A stretch of DNA of 28,543 bases from a virus: the IMG/VR virus record IMGVR_UViG_3300025840_000182, positions 1-28,543 of that record. One strand, 5' to 3'. The position numbers and the translations under genes are program-made. This document shows positions 9,138 to 17,218 of this stretch, one piece after another. The notes beneath the pieces were generated by a model. The model saw nothing but the letters and a program-made list of their open reading frames with translations. It was not told the origin of the DNA and made no database searches. The stretch's first letter is position 1. Each line of letters begins with the position of its first letter.

Positions 9138-9910
9138 TGAGTGGTGCAGTCGCAAAAAAAGGTGAAAAAAATGAAATCGTTGCATTCGATGCAAGTCTTT
9201 TTGAACAAGATGCTGGAATGGGAATGGGTGACCTCAGTCAAGACGACATGGCAATCCCTTTCCTTAAAGTTCTCAGCCGCCAAGACCCGATTTTGGATGA
9301 TCTTGATAACGCAAAAGCGGGCGATATCCTCAATACCGTTTCAAATCAAGTGTATGCTGGGAAGACAGGTATTCGTGTCATACCTTGTGCTTATCAGCGG
9401 CGGTATATTGAGTGGGCTCCTCGGGGCTCTGGTAACGGCGCTCCTTTAAACATTTACACGCCAGAGGACCAGCGTCCTCGAACCGAGCGTGGGGATGACA
9501 ACAAGGACTACGTTGCTAACGGGAACGGCAGTTATCTCGAAGAAACCCACCAGCATTACGTGTTAATCATCAACAAAGACGGCACAACGACTCCCGCCGT
9601 TATTGCGATGAAGTCCACGCAGATGAAGAAAAGTAGGAAGTGGAATTCCACAATCGCTTCTCTTTCTCTAATGGGTAAGAACGGGCCGTTTACGCCGCCT
9701 CGTTTCAGTCACGTTTATCTTCTTCGTACAGTGTCCGAAGAGAACTCTAAGGGATCGTGGCACGGCTGGGACATCACGCTCGAAGGATTGGTAGAAGACG
9801 CCGGGCAATACGGTCAGGCGAAGTCTTTCTCAGAGTCCATTCAAAAGGGCGATGTGGAAGCAAAACACACCGCAGAGGGTGACGACTCGTCCAACGACGC
9901 GCCGTTTTAA
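9137..9910 (+). CDS. Single-stranded DNA-binding-like protein
   Basis: The 257-aa product has a beta-rich centre and an acidic tail ending DDSSNDAPF. That tail resembles the C-terminal tip of bacterial SSB (DDDIPF) and the acidic tail of T7 gp2.5, which recruit replication partners. Aromatic and basic residues in the core (YQRRYIEWAP near 85-95; KKSRKWNS near 155) could bind ssDNA. The gene lies directly before the primase and helicase genes, where phage SSBs usually sit. No strict OB-fold signature can be read by eye, so the family is inferred from tail and context. A strong terminator follows the stop. Confidence 0.65.
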   Translation: MSGAVAKKGEKNEIVAFDASLFEQDAGMGMGDLSQDDMAIPFLKVLSRQDPILDDLDNAKAGDILNTVSNQVYAGKTGIRVIPCAYQRRYIEWAPRGSGNGAPLNIYTPEDQRPRTERGDDNKDYVANGNGSYLEETHQHYVLIINKDGTTTPAVIAMKSTQMKKSRKWNSTIASLSLMGKNGPFTPPRFSHVYLLRTVSEENSKGSWHGWDITLEGLVEDAGQYGQAKSFSESIQKGDVEAKHTAEGDDSSNDAPF

Positions 9911-9918
9911 GTGTTACC

Positions 9919-9940
9919 GGGGGCCTTGCGCCCCCTTTTT
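9919..9940 (+). terminator. Rho-independent terminator after SSB-like gene
   Basis: GGGGGC (9919-9924) pairs with GCCCCC (9930-9935) across a five-base loop and is followed by five T. It lies nine bases after the SSB-like stop and 12 bases before the primase ATG. Either the primase has a promoter overlapping it, or the terminator is partial and sets a lower level of downstream transcription. Confidence 0.85.
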
Positions 9941-9952
9941 GGTCTATAAAAA

Positions 9953-11491
9953 ATGTCAGATGCGAAAAGATTTGCGGCTATCTTTGATGGCCTAAAGCAA
10001 GCCTACGGCACGTTTGAAGTCGATAGCACCAAATCAAACGGCAAGAACACCGGTAAAGCTCGCGTCGTCCGCGAACCACGGACCACGGGCCATTTTGAGC
10101 AACATCTAGCCGGAGACGGGGCGGGCATAGGGATAATCCCAATTAATGAAAACGACTCCTGTAAATGGGGTTGTATCGATATCGATGAATACCCGTTGGA
10201 TCACGGGAAATTGGTAGAAAAAATACGCCGGGGCAACATGCCTCTGGTAATATGTCGATCCAAATCGGGGGGCGCTCACTGCTTTATCTTTTGTAAAGAG
10301 TGGGTGACAGCAAAGACAATGCAATCCACGCTGCAACACTTAGCAAGCGGGCTAGGGTATGGCGGCAGTGAAATCTTCCCGAAGCAGATAAAGTTGTTTT
10401 TAGACCGGGGGGATATCGGAAACTTCTTGAATATGCCGTACTTCAATGCGGAAGACGGCCTGCGGTACGCGTTTAACGACGACGGCACTGCCGCAACGCT
10501 TCAAGAATTTTTCGAGTTGTATGAGGCGCACGTCCAAACGCCAGAACAACTGGAAGCACTTACGCAAGCCAAAATTGAAAACACAGCAATTGTGGACGGT
10601 CCGCCCTGTCTCCAAACCCTATGCGCCCAAAAAATTAGCGAAGGGGGACGAAACAACGGACTCTTCAGCATAGGTGTTTACCTGCGTAAGGCGTACCCGG
10701 ACACATGGCAGGATGAGATCCTGCATCACAACATGGCCTACATAGACCCGCCGTTACCTCTCAACGAGGTCAATCTGGTAGTCAAACAGCTTGAGAAAAA
10801 AGATTACGCCTATCGGTGTAGTGACGCGCCTATCCAGCCCTATTGCAATCGTGAGCTATGTCAAACCCGAAAATTCGGCATTGGGGCGGCAGTCAGCGAC
10901 ATGGCCGTGGCTAATCTGCGGAAGTACAACTCTATTCCGCCCGTGTGGTTTTTGGACGTGAACGGCGTTCCGTTAGAACTGGACACTGATGCACTTCAAA
11001 ACCAAACAGTGTTTCAAAAAGCCTGTATAGAGCAGCTTAACTTTATGCCGCAGACAATGCCTCGGCGCGGGTGGGAAGCTCGGATCAATCAGTTGATGAA
11101 GGAAATGGCGGAAACGGATGGGTCCATAATGGAGGTGTCCGAAGACGCCAGCATTAACGGGCAGTTTTACGAGTATCTTGATGAGTTTTGTACGTCCACC
11201 CAAAAAGCGGAAGACCGAGAAGAAATACTGTTGCGTCGTCCATGGGTAGATGAAGAAACGAACGCTGTGCATTTCCGCCTTAAAGATTTTGAGGGGTTCC
11301 TACGGAAGAATCGGTTTAGTGAATTCAAGACACACAAGGTGGCACAACGGTTGCGCGATATTAACGGTGAGGCCGTTCAAATAAAAATAAAGGGGAAAGC
11401 CATTCGGGTTTGGAAGATACCTGTGCAAGACATCCCTCACGACCAGTTAGAGTCCAAAGCGTTTGAAACACGGACCACGGACCCGTTCTAA
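9953..11491 (+). CDS. Archaeo-eukaryotic-type DNA primase (AEP)
   Basis: This primase makes RNA or DNA primers for phage replication. The N-terminal catalytic domain has WGCIDIDEY, with metal-binding D76 and D78, and SKSGGAHCF with H109. These are the DxD and sHt motifs of the AEP superfamily and resemble the AEP-TOTE branch. Around residues 225-310 lies a PriCT-like helical region ending in a Cys-containing segment (YRCSDAPIQPYCNRELC) common in phage AEP primases. The remainder is unassigned. No DnaG/TOPRIM or fused DnaB helicase is seen. The ATG lacks a clear Shine-Dalgarno. The TAA overlaps the ATG of the UvrD-like gene. Confidence 0.85.
   Translation: MSDAKRFAAIFDGLKQAYGTFEVDSTKSNGKNTGKARVVREPRTTGHFEQHLAGDGAGIGIIPINENDSCKWGCIDIDEYPLDHGKLVEKIRRGNMPLVICRSKSGGAHCFIFCKEWVTAKTMQSTLQHLASGLGYGGSEIFPKQIKLFLDRGDIGNFLNMPYFNAEDGLRYAFNDDGTAATLQEFFELYEAHVQTPEQLEALTQAKIENTAIVDGPPCLQTLCAQKISEGGRNNGLFSIGVYLRKAYPDTWQDEILHHNMAYIDPPLPLNEVNLVVKQLEKKDYAYRCSDAPIQPYCNRELCQTRKFGIGAAVSDMAVANLRKYNSIPPVWFLDVNGVPLELDTDALQNQTVFQKACIEQLNFMPQTMPRRGWEARINQLMKEMAETDGSIMEVSEDASINGQFYEYLDEFCTSTQKAEDREEILLRRPWVDEETNAVHFRLKDFEGFLRKNRFSEFKTHKVAQRLRDINGEAVQIKIKGKAIRVWKIPVQDIPHDQLESKAFETRTTDPF
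10078..10091 (+). repeat. ACGGACC-ACGGGCC pair in primase gene
   Basis: A tandem heptamer pair encoding P-R-T-T-G-H, near residue 42 of the primase. Confidence 0.65.
11470..11483 (+). repeat. Perfect ACGGACC pair at the primase C-terminus
   Basis: Two perfect units encoding T-R-T-T-D-P, just before the primase stop. Confidence 0.7.
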
Positions 11492-12993
11492 TGTTTCGTA
11501 TCTTTGGGCCGCCCGGTACAGGAAAGACGACCACTTTGTTAAACATGGTGGAAAAGTCATTAGAGCGTGGAATAACCCCATCACAAGTGGGGTTTTTTGC
11601 ATTCACTAAAAAAGCGGCCAACGAAGCACGAGAACGTGCCGCACAACGGTTTGATTTAGATCCAGACAAAGACCTGCCGTATTTTCGCACCATTCACTCG
11701 TTGGCTTATCGACTAATGGGCGTAAAAGAAAGCCAGATGATGGGGCCGCAGAACTACAAAGACTTATCGCAAGCGATAGGCTTCACTTTACATAGCTCTA
11801 TAAGTGATGACGAAGATGTGTCGTTTAAAGCGACAGATCATCCAATCTTGCAACTAATTAATTTGTCCAAAACAAAGAAGACGGATCTTCGCCGGGAGTA
11901 TAACCACAGCGACATTAACTTTACTTGGTTAGAAGTGAAGTATGTTGCGGATTCTTATGAAAATTATAAGAAAGCGTTTGGCCTGATTGACTTTACGGAC
12001 ATGTTGCTACAGTTCGTGGAGCAGGCAGAAATAGTCATGCCAACCTTAAAAATATGTTTCTTAGATGAGGCACAAGACTTGTCTCCATTGCAATGGGACA
12101 TAGCTCACAAGTTAGACCAGAAGTCAGAGCGGATGTTTGTGGCGGGGGACGATGATCAGGCGATTTACCGGTGGGCTGGGGCAGACGTAGACCACTTCAT
12201 CAACCTCCCCGGCGGTGCCGAGGTGTTGGAGCAGAGTTATCGCGTCCCCGCTGCAATCCATTCCTTGGCAGAAAAAATCGCATCCCGCATCCAAAATCGT
12301 TTTCCAAAAGTTTATCGCCCAAGACAAGAAAAGGGTCAGATATTACGTGTGCCGGATATACGGTCAATTGATATGACGCAAGGCCAGTGGCTTGTTATGG
12401 CACAAGCTCGGTACATGCTTTATCCAATAGAGCAGGAATTAAAGAACGGCGGGTATTTGTTTGAGCGTCAAAACGGCGGTCGTTCAATTCCTCAAAAAAT
12501 GTCTCTCGCGATTAACGGTTGGGAAAGCTTACGTAAAGGACGGGCAGTAACCACGGGCACCGCGCAAGCCATCTATTCCTATATGTCTGGGAACGGCGCT
12601 CGCATAAAACGCGGGCACAAAACCATCAACGCTGACGATAACGAAATGTTTGAATTGGGCGATTTACAAGAACATTTTGGTCTATTGGCAACGGATGAGA
12701 TGATCTGGCACGAGGCTATGGATAAAATACCCGATGGGGATCGGGCGTACATTACGGCCCTTCTCCGGCGAGGCGAGAAGTTTAACGCCAAGCCCCGCAT
12801 CAGATTGTCCACGATCCACGGCACAAAGGGTGGTGAAGCCGAAAACGTTGTAATTCTTCCAGATTTGACGGCGGCAGCAATGGACGCACATGGGGATGAT
12901 CTTCACCGCGTGTTTTACGTGGGGGTAACGCGGACGCTTCAAAACCTCTATATCCTAGAACCAGAAGACTATTTAAGGGCTTACGCTTTATGA
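11491..12993 (+). CDS. UvrD/Rep-like superfamily 1 DNA helicase
   Basis: This is an ATP-dependent 3'-5' type helicase of 500 aa. Walker A is GPPGTGKTT at residues 6-14, motif Ia follows as FFAFTKKAANEA, and motif II is DEAQD at 192-196. GDDDQAIYRWAGAD is motif III, LEQSYR is motif IV, STIHGTKGGEAENVVIL is motif V and YVGVTR is motif VI, so all core motifs are present. At 500 aa it is shorter than cellular UvrD (about 720 aa) because insertion domains are reduced. It follows the primase by one-base overlap and is the likely replication-fork helicase, since no DnaB-type helicase occurs in the window. Confidence 0.92.
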   Translation: MFRIFGPPGTGKTTTLLNMVEKSLERGITPSQVGFFAFTKKAANEARERAAQRFDLDPDKDLPYFRTIHSLAYRLMGVKESQMMGPQNYKDLSQAIGFTLHSSISDDEDVSFKATDHPILQLINLSKTKKTDLRREYNHSDINFTWLEVKYVADSYENYKKAFGLIDFTDMLLQFVEQAEIVMPTLKICFLDEAQDLSPLQWDIAHKLDQKSERMFVAGDDDQAIYRWAGADVDHFINLPGGAEVLEQSYRVPAAIHSLAEKIASRIQNRFPKVYRPRQEKGQILRVPDIRSIDMTQGQWLVMAQARYMLYPIEQELKNGGYLFERQNGGRSIPQKMSLAINGWESLRKGRAVTTGTAQAIYSYMSGNGARIKRGHKTINADDNEMFELGDLQEHFGLLATDEMIWHEAMDKIPDGDRAYITALLRRGEKFNAKPRIRLSTIHGTKGGEAENVVILPDLTAAAMDAHGDDLHRVFYVGVTRTLQNLYILEPEDYLRAYAL

Positions 12994-13007
12994 AAGAGGA
13001 AACAGAA

Positions 13008-13148
13008 ATGAGTCAAATACCTTGTCCAAACTGCGATAAACAGGCGCAGGAAATTATTCATGCCGAACAAAACATCCGAGTAGGATGGTGGTGCCAAGCC
13101 TGTAATTACTTTCATAAAGCAATTTTGCGCGAACGTAAGGTAGCCTAA
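13008..13148 (+). CDS. 46-aa zinc-ribbon microprotein
   Basis: The start has AGAGGA about five bases upstream. The peptide begins MSQIPCPNCDKQ and later has WWCQACNYF, giving two CxxC pairs (C6/C9 and C29/C32) typical of a zinc ribbon. It lies between the SF1 helicase and DNA polymerase genes, and its TAA overlaps the polymerase ATG, so it is part of the replication operon. A DNA- or protein-binding adaptor role is possible but not shown. Confidence 0.75.
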   Translation: MSQIPCPNCDKQAQEIIHAEQNIRVGWWCQACNYFHKAILRERKVA

Positions 13149-15055
13149 TGACGACCGGCAAACTGCAAATGGCCATGTTCCCGCCAAAAAGCGATTGGGT
13201 TCCCCCAATGGAGCTTCCAGACATTTTTGACTGTGAAGAAATCGCCATCGACGTAGAGACTCGCGACCCTCATTTGAAAGAAAAAGGACCGGGTTGGCCT
13301 ACGGGTGACGGCGAAGTGGTGGGCTACGCCATCGCAGTGCCGGGTTGGAAATGTTACATCCCCGTTGGCCATGCTGGCGGGGGTAATCTTGACAAGCGCA
13401 TTGTGAGCAAATGGCTCAAAAAAGTCTTTGAATGCCCTGCTGATAAGATCATGCACAACGCCCAATACGACCTTGGCTGGATACGCGCCATGGGGTTTGA
13501 GGTAAAAGGCCGGGTGATTGACACCATGATTACGGCCAGCTTAATCGATGAAAATCGGTTTAGTTACAGCCTCAACGCGCTCTGTTACGACCATCTGGGC
13601 AAAACAAAATCCGAAAAGACCTTGGTTGAGGCCGCAAAAGAATTTGGCGTAGACCCGAAAGGCGAAATGTGGAAGTTGCCCGCCATGTATGTCGGGCCAT
13701 ATGCTGAGACTGACGCAGAGATTACGCTGGAGCTTTGGGGACACTTTAAGACGTTGTTGAACCGTGAGGAATTGTGGGACGTTTGGCGGTTAGAAATTGC
13801 CTTGTTACCTAATCTGGTAGACATGACGATGCGGGGTATCCGCGTAGACTTGGATCGGGCTGAAAAAACAAAGCAGATCATCCTCAAGCGAGAAAAAGAA
13901 GTTCTCAAGCAGATAAAGAGTATGACCGGGCAAAACGTAGAGATATGGGCCGCGCAGTCTATAGCTAAAGCGTTTGATGGTTTAGGGCTGGGTTACCCAC
14001 AAACCGAAAAAGGTGCGCCCAGCTTTACCAAAAGCTTCTTGGCAGAACACGGCCATGAACTGCCAAAACTAATCGTAGAAGCACGAAACCTCAACAAGAC
14101 CAGCGGCTCTTTTATCGACGGCATATTGAAGTATGTCCACAACGGGCGCATCCACAGCCACATTAACCAGTTGCGCTCCGATGACGGCGGCACCGTGTCT
14201 GGCCGTATCTCCATGAACTCCCCCAACCTACAACAGATCCCGGCCCGCGACCCTGTGCTGGGGCCTATGATACGCTCGTTATTCTTACCGGAAGAAGGGC
14301 AGCAGTGGGCGGCTATAGACTTCTCTCAGCAGGAACCACGGATCTTGGTCCACTTTGCCAAGAACTACGGAGACTACAAAAACATGCCCATGGAAGGCGT
14401 AGAAAGTTTTGTTGACGGCTATCGTAACGATCCCAACATGGACTTCCATAGCATGGTTAGCGAGATGGCAGGGATTCCACGCAAACAAGCCAAGGTCATC
14501 AACCTCGGCATGATGTATGGCATGGGCGTCAACAAACTATCTGAGCAACTGGACCTTAGCGTAGATGAAGCCAAAGCCCTGACCCAGCAATACCACAAGC
14601 GCGTTCCTTTTGTCCGGGGACTAATGAAGGGCGTACAGCGTAAGCTAGAAGACCCACGATCCTCGGGCAGCTTACGATCTCTTCGGGGCCGTAAATGCCG
14701 GTTCGATCTTTGGGAACCCGACACGTTTGAAATGCACAAAGCCATGCCCCGCGAGGAAGCACTCGCGACCCACGGACCAACGACCAGACTTCGGCGGGCG
14801 TACACTTACAAGGCCCTGAACCGGTTGATTCAAGCCTCTGCGGCAGACATGACTAAGCAAGCAATGGTCAACGTGTGTGAGGCCGGTTTCACTCCCATGC
14901 TCCAAGTTCACGATGAACTGGCTTTTTCGGTTACCGGGCCTGAGCAAGCTAAAGAGTTGGCTGAGATTATGGAACAGGCTGTACCGCTACAGGTTCCAAA
15001 CAAGTGTGATGTTGAGATTGGCCCTAGCTGGGGCGAATGTGAGGAACAATCATGA
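13148..15055 (+). CDS. polA: Family A DNA polymerase with 3'-5' exonuclease domain
   Basis: This is the replicative polymerase (635 aa). The N-terminal DnaQ-like exonuclease has D35 and E37 (AIDVETRD), a second motif MHNAQYDLGW and a third motif YAETDAEITL. The polymerase domain has motif A AIDFSQQEPR (D391), motif B RKQAKVINLGMMYGMG (R445, K449, Y457) and motif C VHDE (H588, D589). The position equal to E. coli Phe762 is Leu453. There is no 5'-3' exonuclease domain, which is normal for phage enzymes. It is expressed with the upstream primase, helicase and zinc-ribbon genes; its stop overlaps the next ATG (ATGA). Confidence 0.96.
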   Translation: MTTGKLQMAMFPPKSDWVPPMELPDIFDCEEIAIDVETRDPHLKEKGPGWPTGDGEVVGYAIAVPGWKCYIPVGHAGGGNLDKRIVSKWLKKVFECPADKIMHNAQYDLGWIRAMGFEVKGRVIDTMITASLIDENRFSYSLNALCYDHLGKTKSEKTLVEAAKEFGVDPKGEMWKLPAMYVGPYAETDAEITLELWGHFKTLLNREELWDVWRLEIALLPNLVDMTMRGIRVDLDRAEKTKQIILKREKEVLKQIKSMTGQNVEIWAAQSIAKAFDGLGLGYPQTEKGAPSFTKSFLAEHGHELPKLIVEARNLNKTSGSFIDGILKYVHNGRIHSHINQLRSDDGGTVSGRISMNSPNLQQIPARDPVLGPMIRSLFLPEEGQQWAAIDFSQQEPRILVHFAKNYGDYKNMPMEGVESFVDGYRNDPNMDFHSMVSEMAGIPRKQAKVINLGMMYGMGVNKLSEQLDLSVDEAKALTQQYHKRVPFVRGLMKGVQRKLEDPRSSGSLRSLRGRKCRFDLWEPDTFEMHKAMPREEALATHGPTTRLRRAYTYKALNRLIQASAADMTKQAMVNVCEAGFTPMLQVHDELAFSVTGPEQAKELAEIMEQAVPLQVPNKCDVEIGPSWGECEEQS

Positions 15056-15255
15056 GTGACGCGGTAAAGACTGCGGCCAAGGTGGGCCACATTTATTACG
15101 ACCTGCATAACGGGGAAGGCTTTGTTGTGCTGAATGAGCGTTGGTATTGTCTTTTAGAAGATGTTTGTGAACTTGACGTAATTCAAGATGTCATCGCGGA
15201 CATGACCGAGCTATATGAAGATCGACATTCCGTGGTTTTTCCGAAGGTTGATTGA
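15052..15255 (+). CDS. Small hypothetical protein after DNA polymerase
   Basis: The 67-aa protein is acidic, with a beta-type middle (IYYDLHNGEGFVVLNERWY) and an acidic helix toward the end. It has no known motif that I recognise. ATGA overlap with the polymerase gene implies coupled translation and co-expression. It is the last gene before an internal promoter, so it probably ends the main replication operon. Confidence 0.65.
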   Translation: MSDAVKTAAKVGHIYYDLHNGEGFVVLNERWYCLLEDVCELDVIQDVIADMTELYEDRHSVVFPKVD

Positions 15256-15276
15256 TGCTACGACCCTGCGTATACT
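15248..15276 (+). promoter_or_regulatory. Sigma70-type promoter for the 15305 operon
   Basis: TTGATT (15248-15253) and TATACT (15271-15276) are exactly 17 bases apart. The predicted start near 15283 gives a leader of about 22 bases with TAGGAGA before the ATG at 15305. The -35 lies inside the last codons of the 67-aa gene. Confidence 0.65.
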
Positions 15277-15304
15277 TTCCCATACCTAACGTAGGAGACG
15301 TGTA

Positions 15305-15535
15305 ATGGACACGACCAAATGGAAATCTGTGCTACTTCCTCGCGATGTTTATGAGGAGTTGGTGGTGATTGCGCGGGTAGAAGGGCGTACAATTAGTGGA
15401 CAACTTCGGTATATACATGAAGGCTGGAAACAAGAAAATCTTTCCAACCGAGATCAGGAGTATATTGCCGAACAAGTGGATTCATTTAAGAAGGAGAACG
15501 GCGTAGACCTTACGTCAAAAAGCTTTTCAATATGA
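15305..15535 (+). CDS. Ribbon-helix-helix (CopG-like) small DNA-binding protein
   Basis: The 76-aa product opens MDTTKWKSVLLPRDVYEELV, a short beta strand followed by a helix, then VEGRTISGQLRYIHEGW, a second helix. This is the ribbon-helix-helix pattern of CopG/Arc-type repressors, with a charged C-terminal helix. It is the first gene after its own promoter. It may repress its own promoter or act on the operator-like dyad at 18294-18311, but no target is shown. TAGGAGA upstream supports the ATG; the stop overlaps the next ATG. Confidence 0.65.
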   Translation: MDTTKWKSVLLPRDVYEELVVIARVEGRTISGQLRYIHEGWKQENLSNRDQEYIAEQVDSFKKENGVDLTSKSFSI

Positions 15536-15708
15536 GTCAATTTACAACAATGCAGAACGAATTCAGCAAAGCTTTGAAAAAGCTGGAAGACAGCTATGAA
15601 AAGGGCAACGTTGACCGCGCTGATTTTGACAAACTGCACGTATGGCATGAATTCCTCAAATCCAAAATAGAAGCGGATAGAGAAAAAGATGCCCGAGAAG
15701 TCAGATAA
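15532..15708 (+). CDS. 58-aa helical hypothetical protein
   Basis: The peptide begins MSQFTTMQNEFSKALKKLED and is almost wholly charged helix, likely a small coiled coil. It starts by ATGA overlap with the RHH gene and overlaps the DUF3310 gene by 20 bases, so it belongs to the same operon. It has no recognisable family or membrane segment. Confidence 0.6.
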   Translation: MSQFTTMQNEFSKALKKLEDSYEKGNVDRADFDKLHVWHEFLKSKIEADREKDAREVR

Positions 15709-15928
15709 CGTTAATTGTCCTGCCCACTATAATCAAGGTGGGATTGAGTGCATTGACGCGATTAAAGCCAGCTTGACCTCGGAGGGGTTTCAGGCGTACC
15801 TCAAAGCGTCTTCAATGAAATACCTTTGGCGGTACGAGCATAAAAACGCTCCGATAGAGGATTTAAGGAAAGCCCGATGGTTTCTGGATCGTTTGATCAA
15901 AGAACTGGCAAATGGTGGTTTGGATTAG
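15689..15928 (+). CDS. DUF3310 family protein
   Basis: The 79-aa product has the DUF3310 signature: NCPAHYNQGGIECIDAI near residues 9-25, a YLKASSMKYLWRY helix and a basic DLRKARWFLDRLI helix. DUF3310 proteins are very common in phages, are often annotated as nucleotide-kinase-like, and lie among nucleotide and replication genes; their biochemical role is not settled. It overlaps the genes on both sides. Confidence 0.85.
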   Translation: MPEKSDNVNCPAHYNQGGIECIDAIKASLTSEGFQAYLKASSMKYLWRYEHKNAPIEDLRKARWFLDRLIKELANGGLD

Positions 15929-16086
15929 CGTCGGAAGACGTGAAGATCGCCATACAAGCCGCGCACCAGACTGCCGACCGGTTAAACAAACCGGTTGCTT
16001 TACAAAGCGATCTTTCGGTTGTACCGGCAGATGAAGCAACGATAGAAGTTCTTGAAGTGGTGAAACCTGTCGGGTATTATGAATAG
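15877..16086 (+). CDS. Small phage protein overlapping DUF3310 gene
   Basis: The recognisable part is VKIAIQAAHQTADRLNKPVA then LSVVPADEA, a pattern I have seen in small conserved phage proteins next to DUF3310, though I cannot name the family. The ATG at 15877 has AAGGA upstream and overlaps DUF3310 by 52 bases. A GTG at 15940 with GGAAG would give a 48-aa core form and avoid the overlap. It ends the operon; a strong terminator follows 86 bases on. Confidence 0.55.
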   Translation: MVSGSFDQRTGKWWFGLASEDVKIAIQAAHQTADRLNKPVALQSDLSVVPADEATIEVLEVVKPVGYYE

Positions 16087-16171
16087 TGCGTGGTTTGATG
16101 GAACCATGCGATTACTCCTAAAAGTAATTAGGGTTTGTAGTTTTCTCCCAAAGTGAACAACATTAAACCCG

Positions 16172-16198
16172 AGCCCCGCGCAATGCGGGGCTTTTTTT
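16172..16198 (+). terminator. Strong rho-independent terminator
   Basis: AGCCCCGC (16172-16179) pairs with GCGGGGCT (16185-16192) across the loop GCAAT, followed by a T run to 16198. It ends the 15305-16086 operon. The last T bases also form the -35 box of the next promoter. Confidence 0.93.
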
Positions 16199-16225
16199 GC
16201 CACTATCCTTTATATATGTTATGGT
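16197..16225 (+). promoter_or_regulatory. Sigma70-type promoter giving a probably leaderless mRNA
   Basis: TTGCCA (16197-16202) and TATGGT (16220-16225) are exactly 17 bases apart. The predicted +1 at about 16232 is one base before the ATG at 16233. That ATG has no Shine-Dalgarno, so a leaderless transcript is likely. The -35 is fused to the terminator T run. Confidence 0.55.
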
Positions 16226-16232
16226 ATCAGAC

Positions 16233-17048
16233 ATGGATCTGATAAATGCAATTGACCTCGGCACAGCCAAGGCATACAAAAACGAAAGGCGTTGCTACAT
16301 TGGAGCAAGTAACGTGGGCAACCCATGTCACGCCTTCTTGCAATATAGCCTTCGGGGTTATCCCCAGAGCAACCCCCCGCCCGCCGTCATACGCATCTTT
16401 AACCTTGGCCACCATTTGGAGGATGTTGTTGTCGAAGACCTAAAGTCCGCCGGGGTGGCTGTTTCTGAAGTAAATCCAAAGACCGGCAAACAGTGGACCT
16501 ACACCGCCCTCGGCGGTCATGTGCGAGGCCACGCTGACGGCGTTGTTTACACCGGGGCAAAAGAAAGCCCTAAAATCCTTGAAATTAAATCCATGAACGA
16601 TAAGAAATGGAACAGCTTTAAAAATCAAGGAATCGCCCGGAGCCACCCCATCTACTACGATCAGATGCAACTGCTTATGGGGCTCTCCGGTTTTTCTTCT
16701 GCGTGGATGGTTGCCTACAACAAAAACACATCCGCGTATCACACAGAACACGTGGCGTTTAACGCGCCGCGTTACAAAGACCTTCTGCGTAAATCAGTAT
16801 CCGTGGTCCGTGGCTCGTCCGCCGCCCGCATTGCAGATACCCCTGACTGCTTTGAATGCCGGTATTGTAACTACAGACCACACTGCTGGCCCAACGGTAT
16901 CCAACCACCACCGATTGCCGTTGAGTGTATAACTTGTCGCCACAGTAAGCCGACAGGCAAACGCAAGTGGCGTTGTACGTTACACGGGTCACGGGCCACG
17001 GAGCCTTGCTCACAATGGAGTAAACTTCAACCCACGGAGAAACTGTAA
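16233..17048 (+). CDS. PD-(D/E)XK nuclease, RecB/Cas4-like, with Cys clusters
   Basis: The nuclease core reads GGHVRGHADGVV (D102), then LEIKS (E117, K119) and YYDQMQLLMG, the RecB-family order. A Cys-rich segment CFECRYCNYRPHCW near residue 208 recalls the iron-sulphur or zinc cluster of Cas4-like phage exonucleases. A second cluster (CITCRHS, C-terminal WRCTLHG) may bind another metal. Likely a DNA exonuclease for recombination or host DNA breakdown. The start at 16233 fits the promoter; ATGs at 16197 and 16221 lie in the terminator or promoter. It contains ACGGRCC repeats near its end. The TAA overlaps the next ATG. Confidence 0.85.
   Translation: MDLINAIDLGTAKAYKNERRCYIGASNVGNPCHAFLQYSLRGYPQSNPPPAVIRIFNLGHHLEDVVVEDLKSAGVAVSEVNPKTGKQWTYTALGGHVRGHADGVVYTGAKESPKILEIKSMNDKKWNSFKNQGIARSHPIYYDQMQLLMGLSGFSSAWMVAYNKNTSAYHTEHVAFNAPRYKDLLRKSVSVVRGSSAARIADTPDCFECRYCNYRPHCWPNGIQPPPIAVECITCRHSKPTGKRKWRCTLHGSRATEPCSQWSKLQPTEKL
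16801..16813 (-). repeat. Inverted heptamer pair in nuclease gene
   Basis: CCGTGGTCCGTGG is the reverse complement of CCACGGACCACGG, so the repeat can sit in either orientation. Confidence 0.55.
16984..17004 (+). repeat. Three ACGGRCC-type units at the nuclease C-terminus
   Basis: ACGGGTC, ACGGGCC and ACGGAGC run in tandem inside the coding region, close to its 3' end. Confidence 0.6.
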
Positions 17049-17218
17049 TGAACCGAGCTATATGCTGGTGGTGCGGGGGAGAACTTATCTGGGGAGGCGA
17101 CCACGACCTGTCTGAAGAAGACGATCATTTTGACATGTCCTCAAACCTGACCTGCGCCGAGTGTGGCGCACACGTTGTTTATTACAGGCCAAAAGATGAA
17201 GAAACTGTGGAAGATTAG
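17048..17218 (+). CDS. 56-aa zinc-ribbon protein
   Basis: The peptide starts MNRAICWWCGGELIWGG and later has LTCAECGAHVVYY, giving CxxC at 6/9 and 36/39. An acidic spacer (LSEEDDHFD) lies between. The ATG overlaps the nuclease stop (TAATG). It is probably a small zinc-ribbon adaptor co-expressed with the nuclease; no further function can be read. Confidence 0.7.
   Translation: MNRAICWWCGGELIWGGDHDLSEEDDHFDMSSNLTCAECGAHVVYYRPKDEETVED

Noticed and set aside
9640-9651. Palindrome GTGGAATTCCAC in the SSB-like gene
   Set aside because: It is inside coding sequence, lacks the parS centre, and a 12-bp palindrome can arise by chance.
15877-15928. Programmed frameshift between DUF3310 and the next gene
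   Set aside because: No slippery sequence is evident and the downstream frame has its own ATG with AAGGA.
16000-16203. Minus-strand frame with AGGAG before an internal ATG at 16107
   Set aside because: It is antisense to a likely real gene and crosses the terminator; the ribosome site is probably chance.
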